Assembly: GCF_016861845.1 (NCBI RefSeq)
Contig: NZ_BOLV01000007.1
Location: 62,001-126,000, forward strand
DNA from: Lacticaseibacillus suilingensis
GTDB lineage: Bacteria > Bacillota > Bacilli > Lactobacillales > Lactobacillaceae
Reading direction: 5' to 3'
Length of the DNA: 64,000 nucleotides
The notes under the pieces are model-generated. The model ran no database searches. It was not told the DNA's origin and saw only the letters and a program-made list of their open reading frames with translations. The position numbers and the translations under genes were made by a program. Position 1 is the first letter of the stretch; each line of letters opens with the position of its first letter. Positions 42,706 to 52,102 of this stretch are shown piece after piece.

Positions 42706-44388
42706 CTACTGCCGTTTGGCACTATTCTGATTAACTTCCATGATGACCGGCAAAATCACGGGCCGCCGCTTGGTGTGGTCAAACAAGAACCGGCTCAAAT
42801 CATCGCGCACCGCCTGCTTCAAGGTGCTCCAGTCAAAGGACTTGTTGTCGAGTTGCTTTTGCACGGTTTTGGCCACGAGTTCGCCGCTTTCGTTCAGCAG
42901 GTCGCGCGAGGTCTTCATGTAAACGAACCCGCGGCTTTGAATTTTCGGCTTGGCCACGATTTTCTTCTTTTTGCGGTCGATGGTGACCACCGCAATGAAA
43001 ATCCCATCTTCCGCCAGCATCTTGCGGTCACGCAAAACGATGTTACCGATGTCGCCGACGCCGATCCCGTCAATCATGGTATTACCGGCATCAACATGAC
43101 CCGAGATGTGCATCTTACCTTTTTCGTAGCTGATGATGTCGCCGACGTTCGGAATGATGACATTCTCGGCAGGAATACCGGCATCCTTAGCAATCTCGGC
43201 ATGGGCTTCCAGCAGACGATACTCGCCTTCCACGGGAATGACGAAGCGCGGCCGCAGCAAGTTGATCATCAACTGCAAGTCGTCCTTGTTGGCATGGCCG
43301 CTGGCGTGGATGTCTTCTGAGATGGCCTTGACTTCACCACCAGCGCGATAAATCATATCCCGCGTGCGGGCGGCCATCGTTTCCATGGCATGTGAAATGG
43401 TGGTGGTGATATAAACCAGGTCGCCTTCGTGAATGTGCACCAGCCGATGCTTATTGGTGGCCATCCGCTGCAGTGACTTCAACGGTTCGCCCATGCGACC
43501 AGTTTCAAGCACCACGGTTTCTTCCGGCTTCATAGTTTTCAGCTCTTTGGTGGTGGCAATGATGCCTTCGTCTGGTAGCACGATATCCTTGAGCCGAATG
43601 GCAGTTTTCACCACCCGCTCCACTTCGCGGCCCGTCAAAACCACCCGGCGGTTGTTGGCCGCTGCGGCATTGATGACCTGCTGGATGCGCTGAATGTTAT
43701 TGGCGACACTGGCGACAATCACCCGGCCTTCATGGTAGCGGAAGGTCTCAGTGATATGATCGTAAATTTCGTGTTCGCTGGCGCTGCGGTATGGCGATTC
43801 AGCATTGTTGGAATCAGACAGCAACGCTAACACTTTGCGGTCACCGATTTTGGCTAAGCGCGACAGGTCCGTGTGGTACTTCGGGGAGGCACTTTGGTCA
43901 AACTTGAAGTCCCCGGTGTAAACGATCGACCCGTTCGGCGTTTCAATGACAATCCCTAAGCTCCCAGGAATGCTGTGGGTCGTCGGGAAGAAGGAAACCT
44001 TGATCTTGCCGAAATCAATCACCGATTTTTCAGTAATGACATGGAAGTCGCGGAATTTCTTAGCTTTCGGGCTGGCGGTCATATTAAGCTTGGCCATCGC
44101 AATGGTCAGCTCAGAGCCAAAGACTGGCACTGGATGTTCGCTGACAAAATACGGCAGCGCACCAATCGCGTCGGCGTGGCCGTGAGTCAGAAAGATACCG
44201 GCGATTTTATCGGCATTTTCCTCTAGGTAAGTGAGATCAGGAATCACAACATCGATTCCAAGCAGTTCGTTGTCTGGGTATTTCAGCCCAAAATCGGCAA
44301 CGAAAATTTGGTCGTCTACTTCGATGGCGTACATATTTTTACCGTTCTCACGCACGCCGCCGAGTGCGACCACTTTGATTTTACTCAT
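42706..44388 (-). CDS. rnjB: Ribonuclease J2
   Basis: RNase J (560 residues): metallo-beta-lactamase domain, beta-CASP domain and C-terminal domain. The zinc motif reads THGHADAIGALP instead of the H-x-H-x-D-H of RNase J1; the last His is Ala. That substitution and the GALPYFV context are those of RNase J2, the poorly active partner of J1 in the RNase J1/J2 complex. The later HASGHANKDDL motif is present. Its place after rpsO also fits rnjB. ATG at 44388 has GAGGTG 5 nt upstream. The upstream gap holds element B. Confidence 0.88.
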   Translation of the reverse strand: MSKIKVVALGGVRENGKNMYAIEVDDQIFVADFGLKYPDNELLGIDVVIPDLTYLEENADKIAGIFLTHGHADAIGALPYFVSEHPVPVFGSELTIAMAKLNMTASPKAKKFRDFHVITEKSVIDFGKIKVSFFPTTHSIPGSLGIVIETPNGSIVYTGDFKFDQSASPKYHTDLSRLAKIGDRKVLALLSDSNNAESPYRSASEHEIYDHITETFRYHEGRVIVASVANNIQRIQQVINAAAANNRRVVLTGREVERVVKTAIRLKDIVLPDEGIIATTKELKTMKPEETVVLETGRMGEPLKSLQRMATNKHRLVHIHEGDLVYITTTISHAMETMAARTRDMIYRAGGEVKAISEDIHASGHANKDDLQLMINLLRPRFVIPVEGEYRLLEAHAEIAKDAGIPAENVIIPNVGDIISYEKGKMHISGHVDAGNTMIDGIGVGDIGNIVLRDRKMLAEDGIFIAVVTIDRKKKKIVAKPKIQSRGFVYMKTSRDLLNESGELVAKTVQKQLDNKSFDWSTLKQAVRDDLSRFLFDHTKRRPVILPVIMEVNQNSAKRQ

Positions 44389-44550
44389 GTGAGCACCTCG
44401 TTAAATTAGATTAGGTTCTTTCGCCAATCGCTTGGCAACGAATTATTCCTTTTAACAGTGTACCACACAGGCAGTGAAATACCTATTCTAGCCAGCAGGC
44501 AGCGACGAGGTATCGTTCGTGGTCGAGTGACTTGAATGGTTTTAACTGCC

Positions 44551-44703
44551 GGGCAGGGCTGCCTCCGCAGAAATGGCTGGAACGTGGTGGCCAGCGCTTT
44601 GAGCCTCTCCGAGTCTCAAAGTCGCGGCTTGTTCTAAGCCAACTAACCCGTTGGCTAAGAACAATTTCACCACTGAGCCATTTCTGCTCCGGCTTCCCAG
44701 CCC
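44551..44703. repeat. Family 2 structured element, copy B (upstream of rnjB)
   Basis: Read on plus: outer stem GGGCAGGGCTGCC / GGCTTCCCAGCCC, conserved CCTCCGC (44562-44568) and GCTCCGG (44686-44692). P1 is AGAAATGGCT / AGCCATTTCT (10 of 10 paired), then GTGGTG / CACCAC and hairpin P2 CTTTGAG / CTCAAAG (44597-44621). Hairpin P3 is TTGTTCT.AGCCAAC / GTTGGCT.AGAACAA (44629-44664). This is the best-formed copy. The rest of the 499-bp gap holds the rpsO terminator and nothing else recognisable. Confidence 0.87.
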
Positions 44704-44840
44704 TACATTGATATTCTCTCTTCTATTCGACTTCCTTACGCCAATGCACCCCGATCTTGCTTGTTCAATTCGGCTGTTTCACATTGAAATCATTCATGAA
44801 GACACAGCAACACCCATTACGAATGTCGTTAAAACGGCAC

Positions 44841-44870
44841 AAAAAAACACACCGCCGCAGCGATGTGTTT
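44841..44870 (-). terminator. Terminator after rpsO
   Basis: AACACATCG pairs with CGGTGTGTT (one wobble), then seven T in total on the minus strand. Confidence 0.85.
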
Positions 44871-44887
44871 TATTTTGCAAATTGAAA

Positions 44888-45157
44888 TTAACGACGCAGG
44901 CCGAGGCTTTGGATCAGTTCACGGTAGCGGTTAATGTCCTTGTTGCGAAGGTAGCGAAGCAAGTTACGGCGTTGGCCGATCTTCTTCATTTCACCCACGT
45001 AAGAGTGATAGTCCTTCTTGTGCTTAGACATGTGGTCCGTCAAGTTCTTGATGTCGGCAGTGAGCAGCGCAATCTGGACCTCTGGTGAGCCAGTGTCGCC
45101 GTCTTTGCGGGCGTATTGCTTGATGATCGCATCTTTTTGTTCTTTTGTGATTGCCAT
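44888..45157 (-). CDS. rpsO: 30S ribosomal protein S15
   Basis: S15 (89 residues) binds the central domain of 16S rRNA. It begins [20 protein letters not shown] and contains [42 protein letters not shown] and the C-terminal [12 protein letters not shown], all diagnostic. Length is exact for the family. AAGGTGG lies 8 nt before ATG at 45157. A promoter 93-121 bp upstream gives a leader of about 85 nt that can fold (feature at 45188), possibly an S15 autoregulatory site. Confidence 0.98.
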   Translation of the reverse strand: MAITKEQKDAIIKQYARKDGDTGSPEVQIALLTADIKNLTDHMSKHKKDYHSYVGEMKKIGQRRNLLRYLRNKDINRYRELIQSLGLRR

Positions 45158-45187
45158 GGAAAATTCCACCTTTCGTTTTCATAATTG

Positions 45188-45233
45188 CCTGAAACTGAGG
45201 GAAGCGCGGTGAACCGCTAAGCTAAGTATCAGG
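45188..45233 (-). promoter_or_regulatory. Candidate S15 leader structure
   Basis: On the minus strand CCTGA (outer) pairs with TCAGG and encloses the hairpin GCGG-TTCA-CCGC, between the rpsO promoter and ribosome site. S15 controls its own mRNA in several bacteria through unrelated leader folds. Confidence 0.45.
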
Positions 45234-45249
45234 TTCAAATCACTCAATT

Positions 45250-45278
45250 ACTTTACCGTACGCAAGGCTTAGATGCAA
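45250..45278 (-). promoter_or_regulatory. Promoter of rpsO
   Basis: TTGCAT, 17 bp, TAAAGT on the minus strand. Confidence 0.7.
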
Positions 45279-45321
45279 GTTTTTTCACTGCTATCAAGGA
45301 TTTTTCCTTTACAAGTTTTTA

Positions 45322-45350
45322 TTGCATTGCAGCTGGGCCTTCGGTATAAT
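45322..45350 (+). promoter_or_regulatory. Promoter of rpsT
   Basis: TTGCAT, 17 bp, TATAAT, about 55 bp before the start codon. It is divergent from the rpsO promoter. Confidence 0.85.
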
Positions 45351-45405
45351 GCTATCTGTTGAAACAATAATTCGCATTACAAATCTCAGCCCGGAGGTGA
45401 AATTC

Positions 45406-45660
45406 ATGCCACAAATCAAACAAGCAATCAAGCGCGTTAAGACGCAAGAGGCTTCTCGCCAACGTAACATCTCGCAAAAGAGCGATATGCGTACAACCGT
45501 GAAGAAGTTCCGTGCCGCTGCTGCCGCCGGCGCTGACAACGCGCAGGACTTGTACAAGGAAGCTACTCGCGCCTTGGACATGGCTGCATCAAAGCACCTG
45601 ATCCACAAGAACAAGGCCGGCCGCGATAAGAGCCGTCTTGCCGCACTTTTGAACAAGTAA
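45406..45660 (+). CDS. rpsT: 30S ribosomal protein S20
   Basis: S20 (84 residues) binds 16S rRNA near the 5' domain. It begins [20 protein letters not shown] and has the basic helical pattern ending [18 protein letters not shown] that defines the family. The longer frame from 45322 starts inside the promoter and is rejected; GGAGGTGA precedes ATG at 45406. It is the only plus-strand gene in this part of the window, a single-gene unit between rpsO and holA, with two terminator hairpins after it. Confidence 0.97.
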   Translation: MPQIKQAIKRVKTQEASRQRNISQKSDMRTTVKKFRAAAAAGADNAQDLYKEATRALDMAASKHLIHKNKAGRDKSRLAALLNK

Positions 45661-45663
45661 GCA

Positions 45664-45688
45664 AAACCTGCCAGTGGCAGGTTTTTTT
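45664..45688 (+). terminator. Terminator after rpsT
   Basis: AAACCTGCC, 3-nt loop, GGCAGGTTT, then further T for a run of seven. Confidence 0.92.
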
Positions 45689-45694
45689 ATTTCC

Positions 45695-45723
45695 GCGCTT
45701 CGGCTACTGCCGAGGCGCTTTTT
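45695..45723 (+). terminator. Second terminator hairpin after rpsT
   Basis: GCGCTTCGGC, 4-nt loop, GCCGAGGCGC (one G-T), then TTTTT. Confidence 0.65.
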
Positions 45724-45736
45724 GCGCGCCTGAATC

Positions 45737-45762
45737 AAAAACCACTAGCAGTTAGCTAGTGG
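45737..45762 (-). terminator. Terminator after holA
   Basis: CCACTAGC, 5-nt loop, GCTAGTGG, then TTTTTG on the minus strand. Confidence 0.9.
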
Positions 45763-46803
45763 CTATTGCCCTACCGTAATGGGCTGATTACTCGTGTACT
45801 GCAAAACAAATAGTTCAAAGGCCAACGCCTTATCCACACGCCCAGTTTTCATGGCCGTTTCAGTTTCCACTAGGCCTTTGTAGGCGCGGGCCAGTGTGGT
45901 CAACGGCACTGGCCGGCTTTCCTGGAGTGCCTTTTTGATGCGAAAAGGATGCACCTTTAACGTTTGCTGAATGTTACCTTGGCTGTAGCCTTTGGTGGCT
46001 AGAATTTTCACTTGCAGCAGCAACCGAAACTGGCCGACCATCAAGGCATTTAACGCAATCGGCTCTTCTTTCTGGAGTAGCAGGTCGCGGTACAGTTTCA
46101 AGGCGCGGTCAGGCTGTTTGCGCACCACCGCATCCACTAGGTCAAACACGCGATCGGTCAGCTGCTTCGGCACGAGCTGGTCAATGGCTGCCACATCCAA
46201 ACTGGCACCGCCGCCAGCATAGAGTTTCAGTTTCGGCAATTCATGCATCATCGCGGTGTAGTCGCCGCCGCTGCGTTGGGCAAAAGCCTCAAGGGCAGCT
46301 GGGGCAACGTCAATTTTTTGCTTGGCCAAGGCCCGTTTCACAGCCTGTTGAGCTGCCCGGGCATCCAGCGGCGCCACATCCACCACCAGCGCCGCTTTTT
46401 TCAGCGCCTTCACCACGTTTTTGCGGGCATCCAGCTTCTCATAAGCGGCAACAATCACCATTAAAGTTGAATCAACAGGGTGCTGAAAATAAGTCGTCAG
46501 TCCATCTACGTCTTGATTCAAGGTGGTTTTAGGATTTTCCCCCGTCAAAAAATACGGATCGGTGATAATGACTTCACGCCAGTCGCCGAAAAATGGCGGC
46601 GAGGTAGCATCATCTAGCGCCACCCCCACTTCGGTTTGCCGCATGTCATAGGTGGCGAGATTCATGGTTTGCTGATCAGGAGGGATCACCTGCTTCAGGG
46701 CGGTCAACGCTTGATCAAGCAGAATCTGCTCGGTCCCCATGAGTAGCACTAACCGCGGCAGGTTGCCGGTTTTAAGTTGTTGAATCAGTTCCTGTACGGT
46801 CAT
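45763..46803 (-). CDS. holA: DNA polymerase III delta subunit
   Basis: HolA (346 residues) opens the beta clamp within the clamp loader. It has a degenerate AAA+ fold: LVLLMGTEQILLDQALTALK near the N-terminus, then VIITDPYFLTG and LMVIVAAYEKLDARK, with the C-terminal collar domain including GDYTAMMHELPKLKLYAGG. There is no functional Walker A, as expected for delta. Its ATG overlaps the comEC stop by 4 bp, and GGAGGG lies 10 nt upstream. comEC-holA is the common order in Firmicutes. Confidence 0.95.
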   Translation of the reverse strand: MTVQELIQQLKTGNLPRLVLLMGTEQILLDQALTALKQVIPPDQQTMNLATYDMRQTEVGVALDDATSPPFFGDWREVIITDPYFLTGENPKTTLNQDVDGLTTYFQHPVDSTLMVIVAAYEKLDARKNVVKALKKAALVVDVAPLDARAAQQAVKRALAKQKIDVAPAALEAFAQRSGGDYTAMMHELPKLKLYAGGGASLDVAAIDQLVPKQLTDRVFDLVDAVVRKQPDRALKLYRDLLLQKEEPIALNALMVGQFRLLLQVKILATKGYSQGNIQQTLKVHPFRIKKALQESRPVPLTTLARAYKGLVETETAMKTGRVDKALAFELFVLQYTSNQPITVGQ

Positions 46804-48971
46804 TGCGACTGTCCCTCCAATAAAAATTGATGCACGGTATGGCTGTTAACCGTAAAATCTAGCCAAATCATGCCACTGCTGGCCGTATTCAGCCAAGGCA
46901 CTTGCGCGTTAGCGAAGGTGGTTAATGTCTCCGCATTCGGGTGGCCGTAGCGATTAGCGACCCCGGCTGAAATCAGCGCCAGCTGCGGGGCGATTTGGGC
47001 GATGAACGCAGGATCACTCGAGGTTTTCGAGCCATGGTGGCCAACCTTCAAATAATCGACCGCAAGCGCCTGGGGCATCAGCTCGCGCGTTTCCACGCCA
47101 GCATCCGCATCGCCGGTGAAAAGCCAATTGCCGTCTCCTATCTTACCATACAGCACGATTGAGTCCGCGTTTTTCTCGGCGGCTGAGGCATCGTTTGGCG
47201 CCACTACTTGTAGCTGCAACGGCCCTTGGGTAAGGGTTTGGCCGGCCAACACCGTCCGCTGCTGCGTGACTTGCCCGGTCATAGCGGCTTGCATGTAGGC
47301 ATGATCAGCCGCCAGCGGCGTGGTGACCAAAGTCCGCACCGGCATCAGCTGCGTGAGCAAGCCAGCATCCCCCACATGGTCGGCGTCTGCGTGTGTCAAC
47401 ACGAGTATATCGAGGTGATCAATGCCCCGCGCGTGCAGGTAATTCACAATGGCCCGCTTCGCCGGAGGGTTGCGCACCGTCCCAAAACCCCGGCCGCCCG
47501 TATCGATCAGGATGGTGCCTTGCTTGAACGGTGCTTCAATCAAAATCGCATCGCCTTGGCCGACGTCGAACATGGTCACCCGTGTCTCCGGATGCATATT
47601 CACCACTAACCAAGCCAACACTGCCCAGCTCACCAGCGGCCACCAGTGGTGCGTCGCCAAGCCAATCAAAATCAGTAGCACTCCAGCCAAGGCCCAGGCC
47701 CATGGCACGGCCCCAAAAATCACTTCGCCAGGCAAGCGGGCCAACTGCGTCAGTCCGGCCTCCAGCGTTTTGATGGTCGTTTCAATTAGTGCCCCACCAG
47801 GTAGCTGCGGCCACAGAACCATGATTACCAGCACGGGCATCAACCCCACTTCAAACAGGGGCATCAAGAGATAACTGAACCCTGCGGCAAGCAAGTGAAA
47901 CCGATAAGTATGCGCCAGCACCACTGGCGTACTCAGGAGCACCAGCCGCCAAGTCAGCCCCCAGCGATTGGCTGGCAGCAAAATGAGGCCTAAGCACAGC
48001 AAATACGTCAACTGACCGCCCATGGTATGCAGCACATATGGCTGAACCAACAAGTTGAGCCCAAGCACCAAGCTGAAACAATCTAGCCCTGACAGCTGCC
48101 ACCCCAAGCGCCGGTTCAGCATGGCCACCATCCGCAGCCACACCGCCCGCATAATCCCCGCCGCTGGGGGAATCAAAATCAGCAGCGTTGGCAAGAGCCC
48201 CAGCAGCGCCCAATCCACGCCTTCCTTGGGCAAGCGCAAACGGTCAGTGAACCAATAAAGGGCCCCAATCAAGGCATACAGGTGCAACCCAGACACCGAG
48301 AATAAATGAAAAATGCCCAGCGTGACAAAAGTTTCCCGTTGCTCATCAAAATCAGAGTCCACCACCCCTAGCAGCAAGCCTTTCGCATAAGCCTGGGTAC
48401 GAGGACGCAGCAGCTTTAAGCGTTGCATCACGCTTGCGCGAACATGATACAGCCATTCAATGATACCGCGAGGCTGGCGAATGGTAATCTGTAGTGCTTG
48501 CTTGGGGCTTTGCCAGGCCAACTGCTGCTGTTGCCAAGCGTAAGTTGCGTAGTCGAACTCAAATAAGTTGCGCGCCCCGGTGAGACGCGTTAACTCACCG
48601 GTCCAGCTCACCTCCGCGGGCATCGTCAGGCCAGCTAACAGCGTTGCTTGGTCCTCATCCACTGTGACACTGCCACTAATCGGCACATTACCGGCGCGCC
48701 CGGTGTAATAAGCTAAACCATTGCTGACCGTCCAAGCCGTGGGCATGACCGTGGCCACGCCGCTGGGCTTGGGCGGTGCCGCGGTTAAAGTTGCTGTCCG
48801 CTGCCCCCACAGCAAACCGCACGCGAAACACACTGCCAACGGCCACCGGGTGAGCTGATAAGCCTTAAACCCGGTCCAGGTCAGCAGCAATACCCCCACC
48901 ACCGCCGGCCCAATCACCAGCAACAGGCCAGCCAGAAAACTGGTCAGCCAAAAGAGCCCGCGCCGACTCAT
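46800..48971 (-). CDS. comEC: DNA uptake channel protein ComEC
   Basis: ComEC (723 residues) forms the membrane pore that passes single-stranded DNA into the cell during transformation. It has an N-terminal membrane pair and OB-like domain (about 1-180), the competence domain with many helices (about 190-470, starting LLGVVDSDFD), and a C-terminal metallo-beta-lactamase domain. The latter shows TMFDVGQGDAILIE and the intact LTHADADHVGD. No frameshift was seen, so the gene looks functional. It overlaps comEA and holA by 4 bp each. Confidence 0.95.
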   Translation of the reverse strand: MSRRGLFWLTSFLAGLLLVIGPAVVGVLLLTWTGFKAYQLTRWPLAVCFACGLLWGQRTATLTAAPPKPSGVATVMPTAWTVSNGLAYYTGRAGNVPISGSVTVDEDQATLLAGLTMPAEVSWTGELTRLTGARNLFEFDYATYAWQQQQLAWQSPKQALQITIRQPRGIIEWLYHVRASVMQRLKLLRPRTQAYAKGLLLGVVDSDFDEQRETFVTLGIFHLFSVSGLHLYALIGALYWFTDRLRLPKEGVDWALLGLLPTLLILIPPAAGIMRAVWLRMVAMLNRRLGWQLSGLDCFSLVLGLNLLVQPYVLHTMGGQLTYLLCLGLILLPANRWGLTWRLVLLSTPVVLAHTYRFHLLAAGFSYLLMPLFEVGLMPVLVIMVLWPQLPGGALIETTIKTLEAGLTQLARLPGEVIFGAVPWAWALAGVLLILIGLATHHWWPLVSWAVLAWLVVNMHPETRVTMFDVGQGDAILIEAPFKQGTILIDTGGRGFGTVRNPPAKRAIVNYLHARGIDHLDILVLTHADADHVGDAGLLTQLMPVRTLVTTPLAADHAYMQAAMTGQVTQQRTVLAGQTLTQGPLQLQVVAPNDASAAEKNADSIVLYGKIGDGNWLFTGDADAGVETRELMPQALAVDYLKVGHHGSKTSSDPAFIAQIAPQLALISAGVANRYGHPNAETLTTFANAQVPWLNTASSGMIWLDFTVNSHTVHQFLLEGQSQ

Positions 48972-49588
48972 GGCCCCACGGTGACCAAAGGCGCCAGGCG
49001 CTCATAAGTCTTTTCACCAATGCCGCTGACATTCATCAAATCCTCAACGCTTTTGAAACCGCCGCTGGTTTCGCGGTAGGCAATGATATCCGCCGCCTTG
49101 GCCGGACCGATGCCACTTAGGGTCTGCAATTCAGCTTCGCTGGCCGTGTTCAGATTAACCAGCGCGGTGCCACTGGCCGCCGTTGGATTAGCCGTGGTGC
49201 CGCTTGTCCCCGCCGGAATTGATTCGCCTTGAACTGGGATGTATAAACTTTCTTGATCAACGGCAATTTTGGCCAAATTAATCGCTGTCACATCCGCGTC
49301 TGCTGTCAAGCCGCCTGCCGCCTCCACCACCGCCTGCCAGCGCGTGGTGCCAGTCACTGGGTACAAGCCCGGATTGGCAACGGCGCCTTTAATATGCACA
49401 AAGCCACTTTTCGCGGACTCACTACTCATACTGCTAGCCGTCGTGCTACTGACACTGACACTACTAGCAACCGGCACCGGTTCAATGGCCACTGGCTGGC
49501 GACTTTGCCACCAAAAGAATCCGCCTAGCACCAGCACCACCAGTGGCACATACCAGTATTCCTGCAGCCACGCTTTCGCCGTTGTCAT
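48968..49588 (-). CDS. comEA: Competence protein ComEA
   Basis: ComEA (206 residues) is the membrane-anchored receptor that binds double-stranded DNA outside the cell. One N-terminal transmembrane helix (about 11-28, with WYVPLVVLVLGGFFWW) is followed by a Ser/Thr/Val-rich linker and a SLBB domain (about 62-118, HIKGAVANPGLYPV). The C-terminal helix-hairpin-helix DNA-binding domain has VNLNTASEAELQTLSGIGPA. GGAGGTG precedes the ATG. The order is comEA-comEC-holA. An imperfect terminator-like hairpin sits before it, so expression may be partly separate from the upstream ftsW-sepM genes. Confidence 0.95.
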   Translation of the reverse strand: MTTAKAWLQEYWYVPLVVLVLGGFFWWQSRQPVAIEPVPVASSVSVSSTTASSMSSESAKSGFVHIKGAVANPGLYPVTGTTRWQAVVEAAGGLTADADVTAINLAKIAVDQESLYIPVQGESIPAGTSGTTANPTAASGTALVNLNTASEAELQTLSGIGPAKAADIIAYRETSGGFKSVEDLMNVSGIGEKTYERLAPLVTVGP

Positions 49589-49625
49589 TTGCTCACCTCC
49601 AAGAAGAGATTTCGCAAACTCAAAG

Positions 49626-49651
49626 CGCCGCTCTCCCGAAAGAAAGCGGCG
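49626..49651 (-). terminator. Weak terminator or attenuator between sepM and comEA
   Basis: CGCCGCT, 12-nt loop, AGCGGCG, followed by CTTTGAGTTTG on the minus strand. The T tract is poor, so readthrough is likely. Confidence 0.5.
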
Positions 49652-49661
49652 TAGCTTGAAA

Positions 49662-51222
<1,561 letters not shown>

Positions 51223-51780
51223 TTACGCCTCGTTTCGCTTCAAAATTAACACCTGCGCTACGGCATAAGTTTGGCGGCGCAAAATGGTGAAACCGGCGAT
51301 GGCCGCGGGGTAAACCACATCCATGCCGGTTTCAAACATCACCAGCCCGCCAGGCTTGACCAAATTCAGGTCAACCAGCTCCTGCAGCTGCGTCAAAGCG
51401 GCCTGCTTGGCATAAGGCGGATCCACCATCACCAAGTCAAACTGCTGGTGCGCTGTGGCCAAGCTGGCCAGCGCGCGCTCAACTGGGGCTTTCAGCACGG
51501 TGAATTGGTCCTCAGCACGGGTCAAGGCCACATTTTGCTGAATGACTTTGATCGCCGGATACGCCTTATCGACCAAGGTGGCATGCGCCATCCCGCGTGA
51601 CACCGCTTCAATGCCCAACGCGCCAGTCCCGGCATACAAGTCCAACGCCTCGCCCCCATCAAAATACGGACCGAGCATGTTGAACATGGACTCTTTGACT
51701 TTATCAGCAGTGGGCCGGGTGGCATTACCCGCCACAGCGACCAACCGCCGACCACGAAAAGCGCCACTAATCACGCGCAT
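51223..51780 (-). CDS. rsmD: 16S rRNA (guanine-966 N2)-methyltransferase RsmD
   Basis: RsmD (185 residues) methylates G966 of 16S rRNA using S-adenosylmethionine. The N-terminal MRVISGAFRGRRL, the SAM-site ALDLYAGTGALGIEA (about 46-60) and the catalytic VMVDPPYAK are diagnostic. ATG at 51780 has GGAGG 6 nt upstream; a longer frame to 51816 lies inside ylbG and is rejected. It overlaps the ylbG end by 14 bp. Confidence 0.96.
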   Translation of the reverse strand: MRVISGAFRGRRLVAVAGNATRPTADKVKESMFNMLGPYFDGGEALDLYAGTGALGIEAVSRGMAHATLVDKAYPAIKVIQQNVALTRAEDQFTVLKAPVERALASLATAHQQFDLVMVDPPYAKQAALTQLQELVDLNLVKPGGLVMFETGMDVVYPAAIAGFTILRRQTYAVAQVLILKRNEA

Positions 51781-52075
51781 GGTTGGCCTCCGTTGGGGCG
51801 TCATCGTCCTCGTCATCTTCTAGCGCTGCCAGGCTGGTTTCGCCGCTGTACTCAGTCGCCAAAAATGGTTTCTGGGATGGACTAACGGCTTTGACGAAGC
51901 GTAATTTTTTCAGCTTGGCCATGGTTTCCGTCAGATCCGCCTGATCAAGATACAGGTAAACATATTTCATGCGCTTCGACGTATAGATGATAGTGCCATA
52001 ATGGCGGAGCGCTTTACTTTGCCTGAGTGAGTAGACCCAAACCACCAGCCCTTGGCGCGGGGTGATTGTGAACAT
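51767..52075 (-). CDS. ylbG: YlbG family protein (DUF2129)
   Basis: A 102-residue protein of the DUF2129 family, found just upstream of rsmD across Firmicutes. The conserved core RQGLVVWVYSLRQSKALRHYG and KRMKYVYLYLDQ matches B. subtilis YlbG. The C-terminal 20 residues form an acidic tail (ALEDDEDDDAPTE). The function is unknown. AAGGAGG precedes the ATG. It lies 27 bp after pyc. Confidence 0.9.
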   Translation of the reverse strand: MFTITPRQGLVVWVYSLRQSKALRHYGTIIYTSKRMKYVYLYLDQADLTETMAKLKKLRFVKAVSPSQKPFLATEYSGETSLAALEDDEDDDAPTEANHARD

Positions 52076-52102
52076 CTGCTCGCCTCCTTTTTTATTGATG
52101 AC

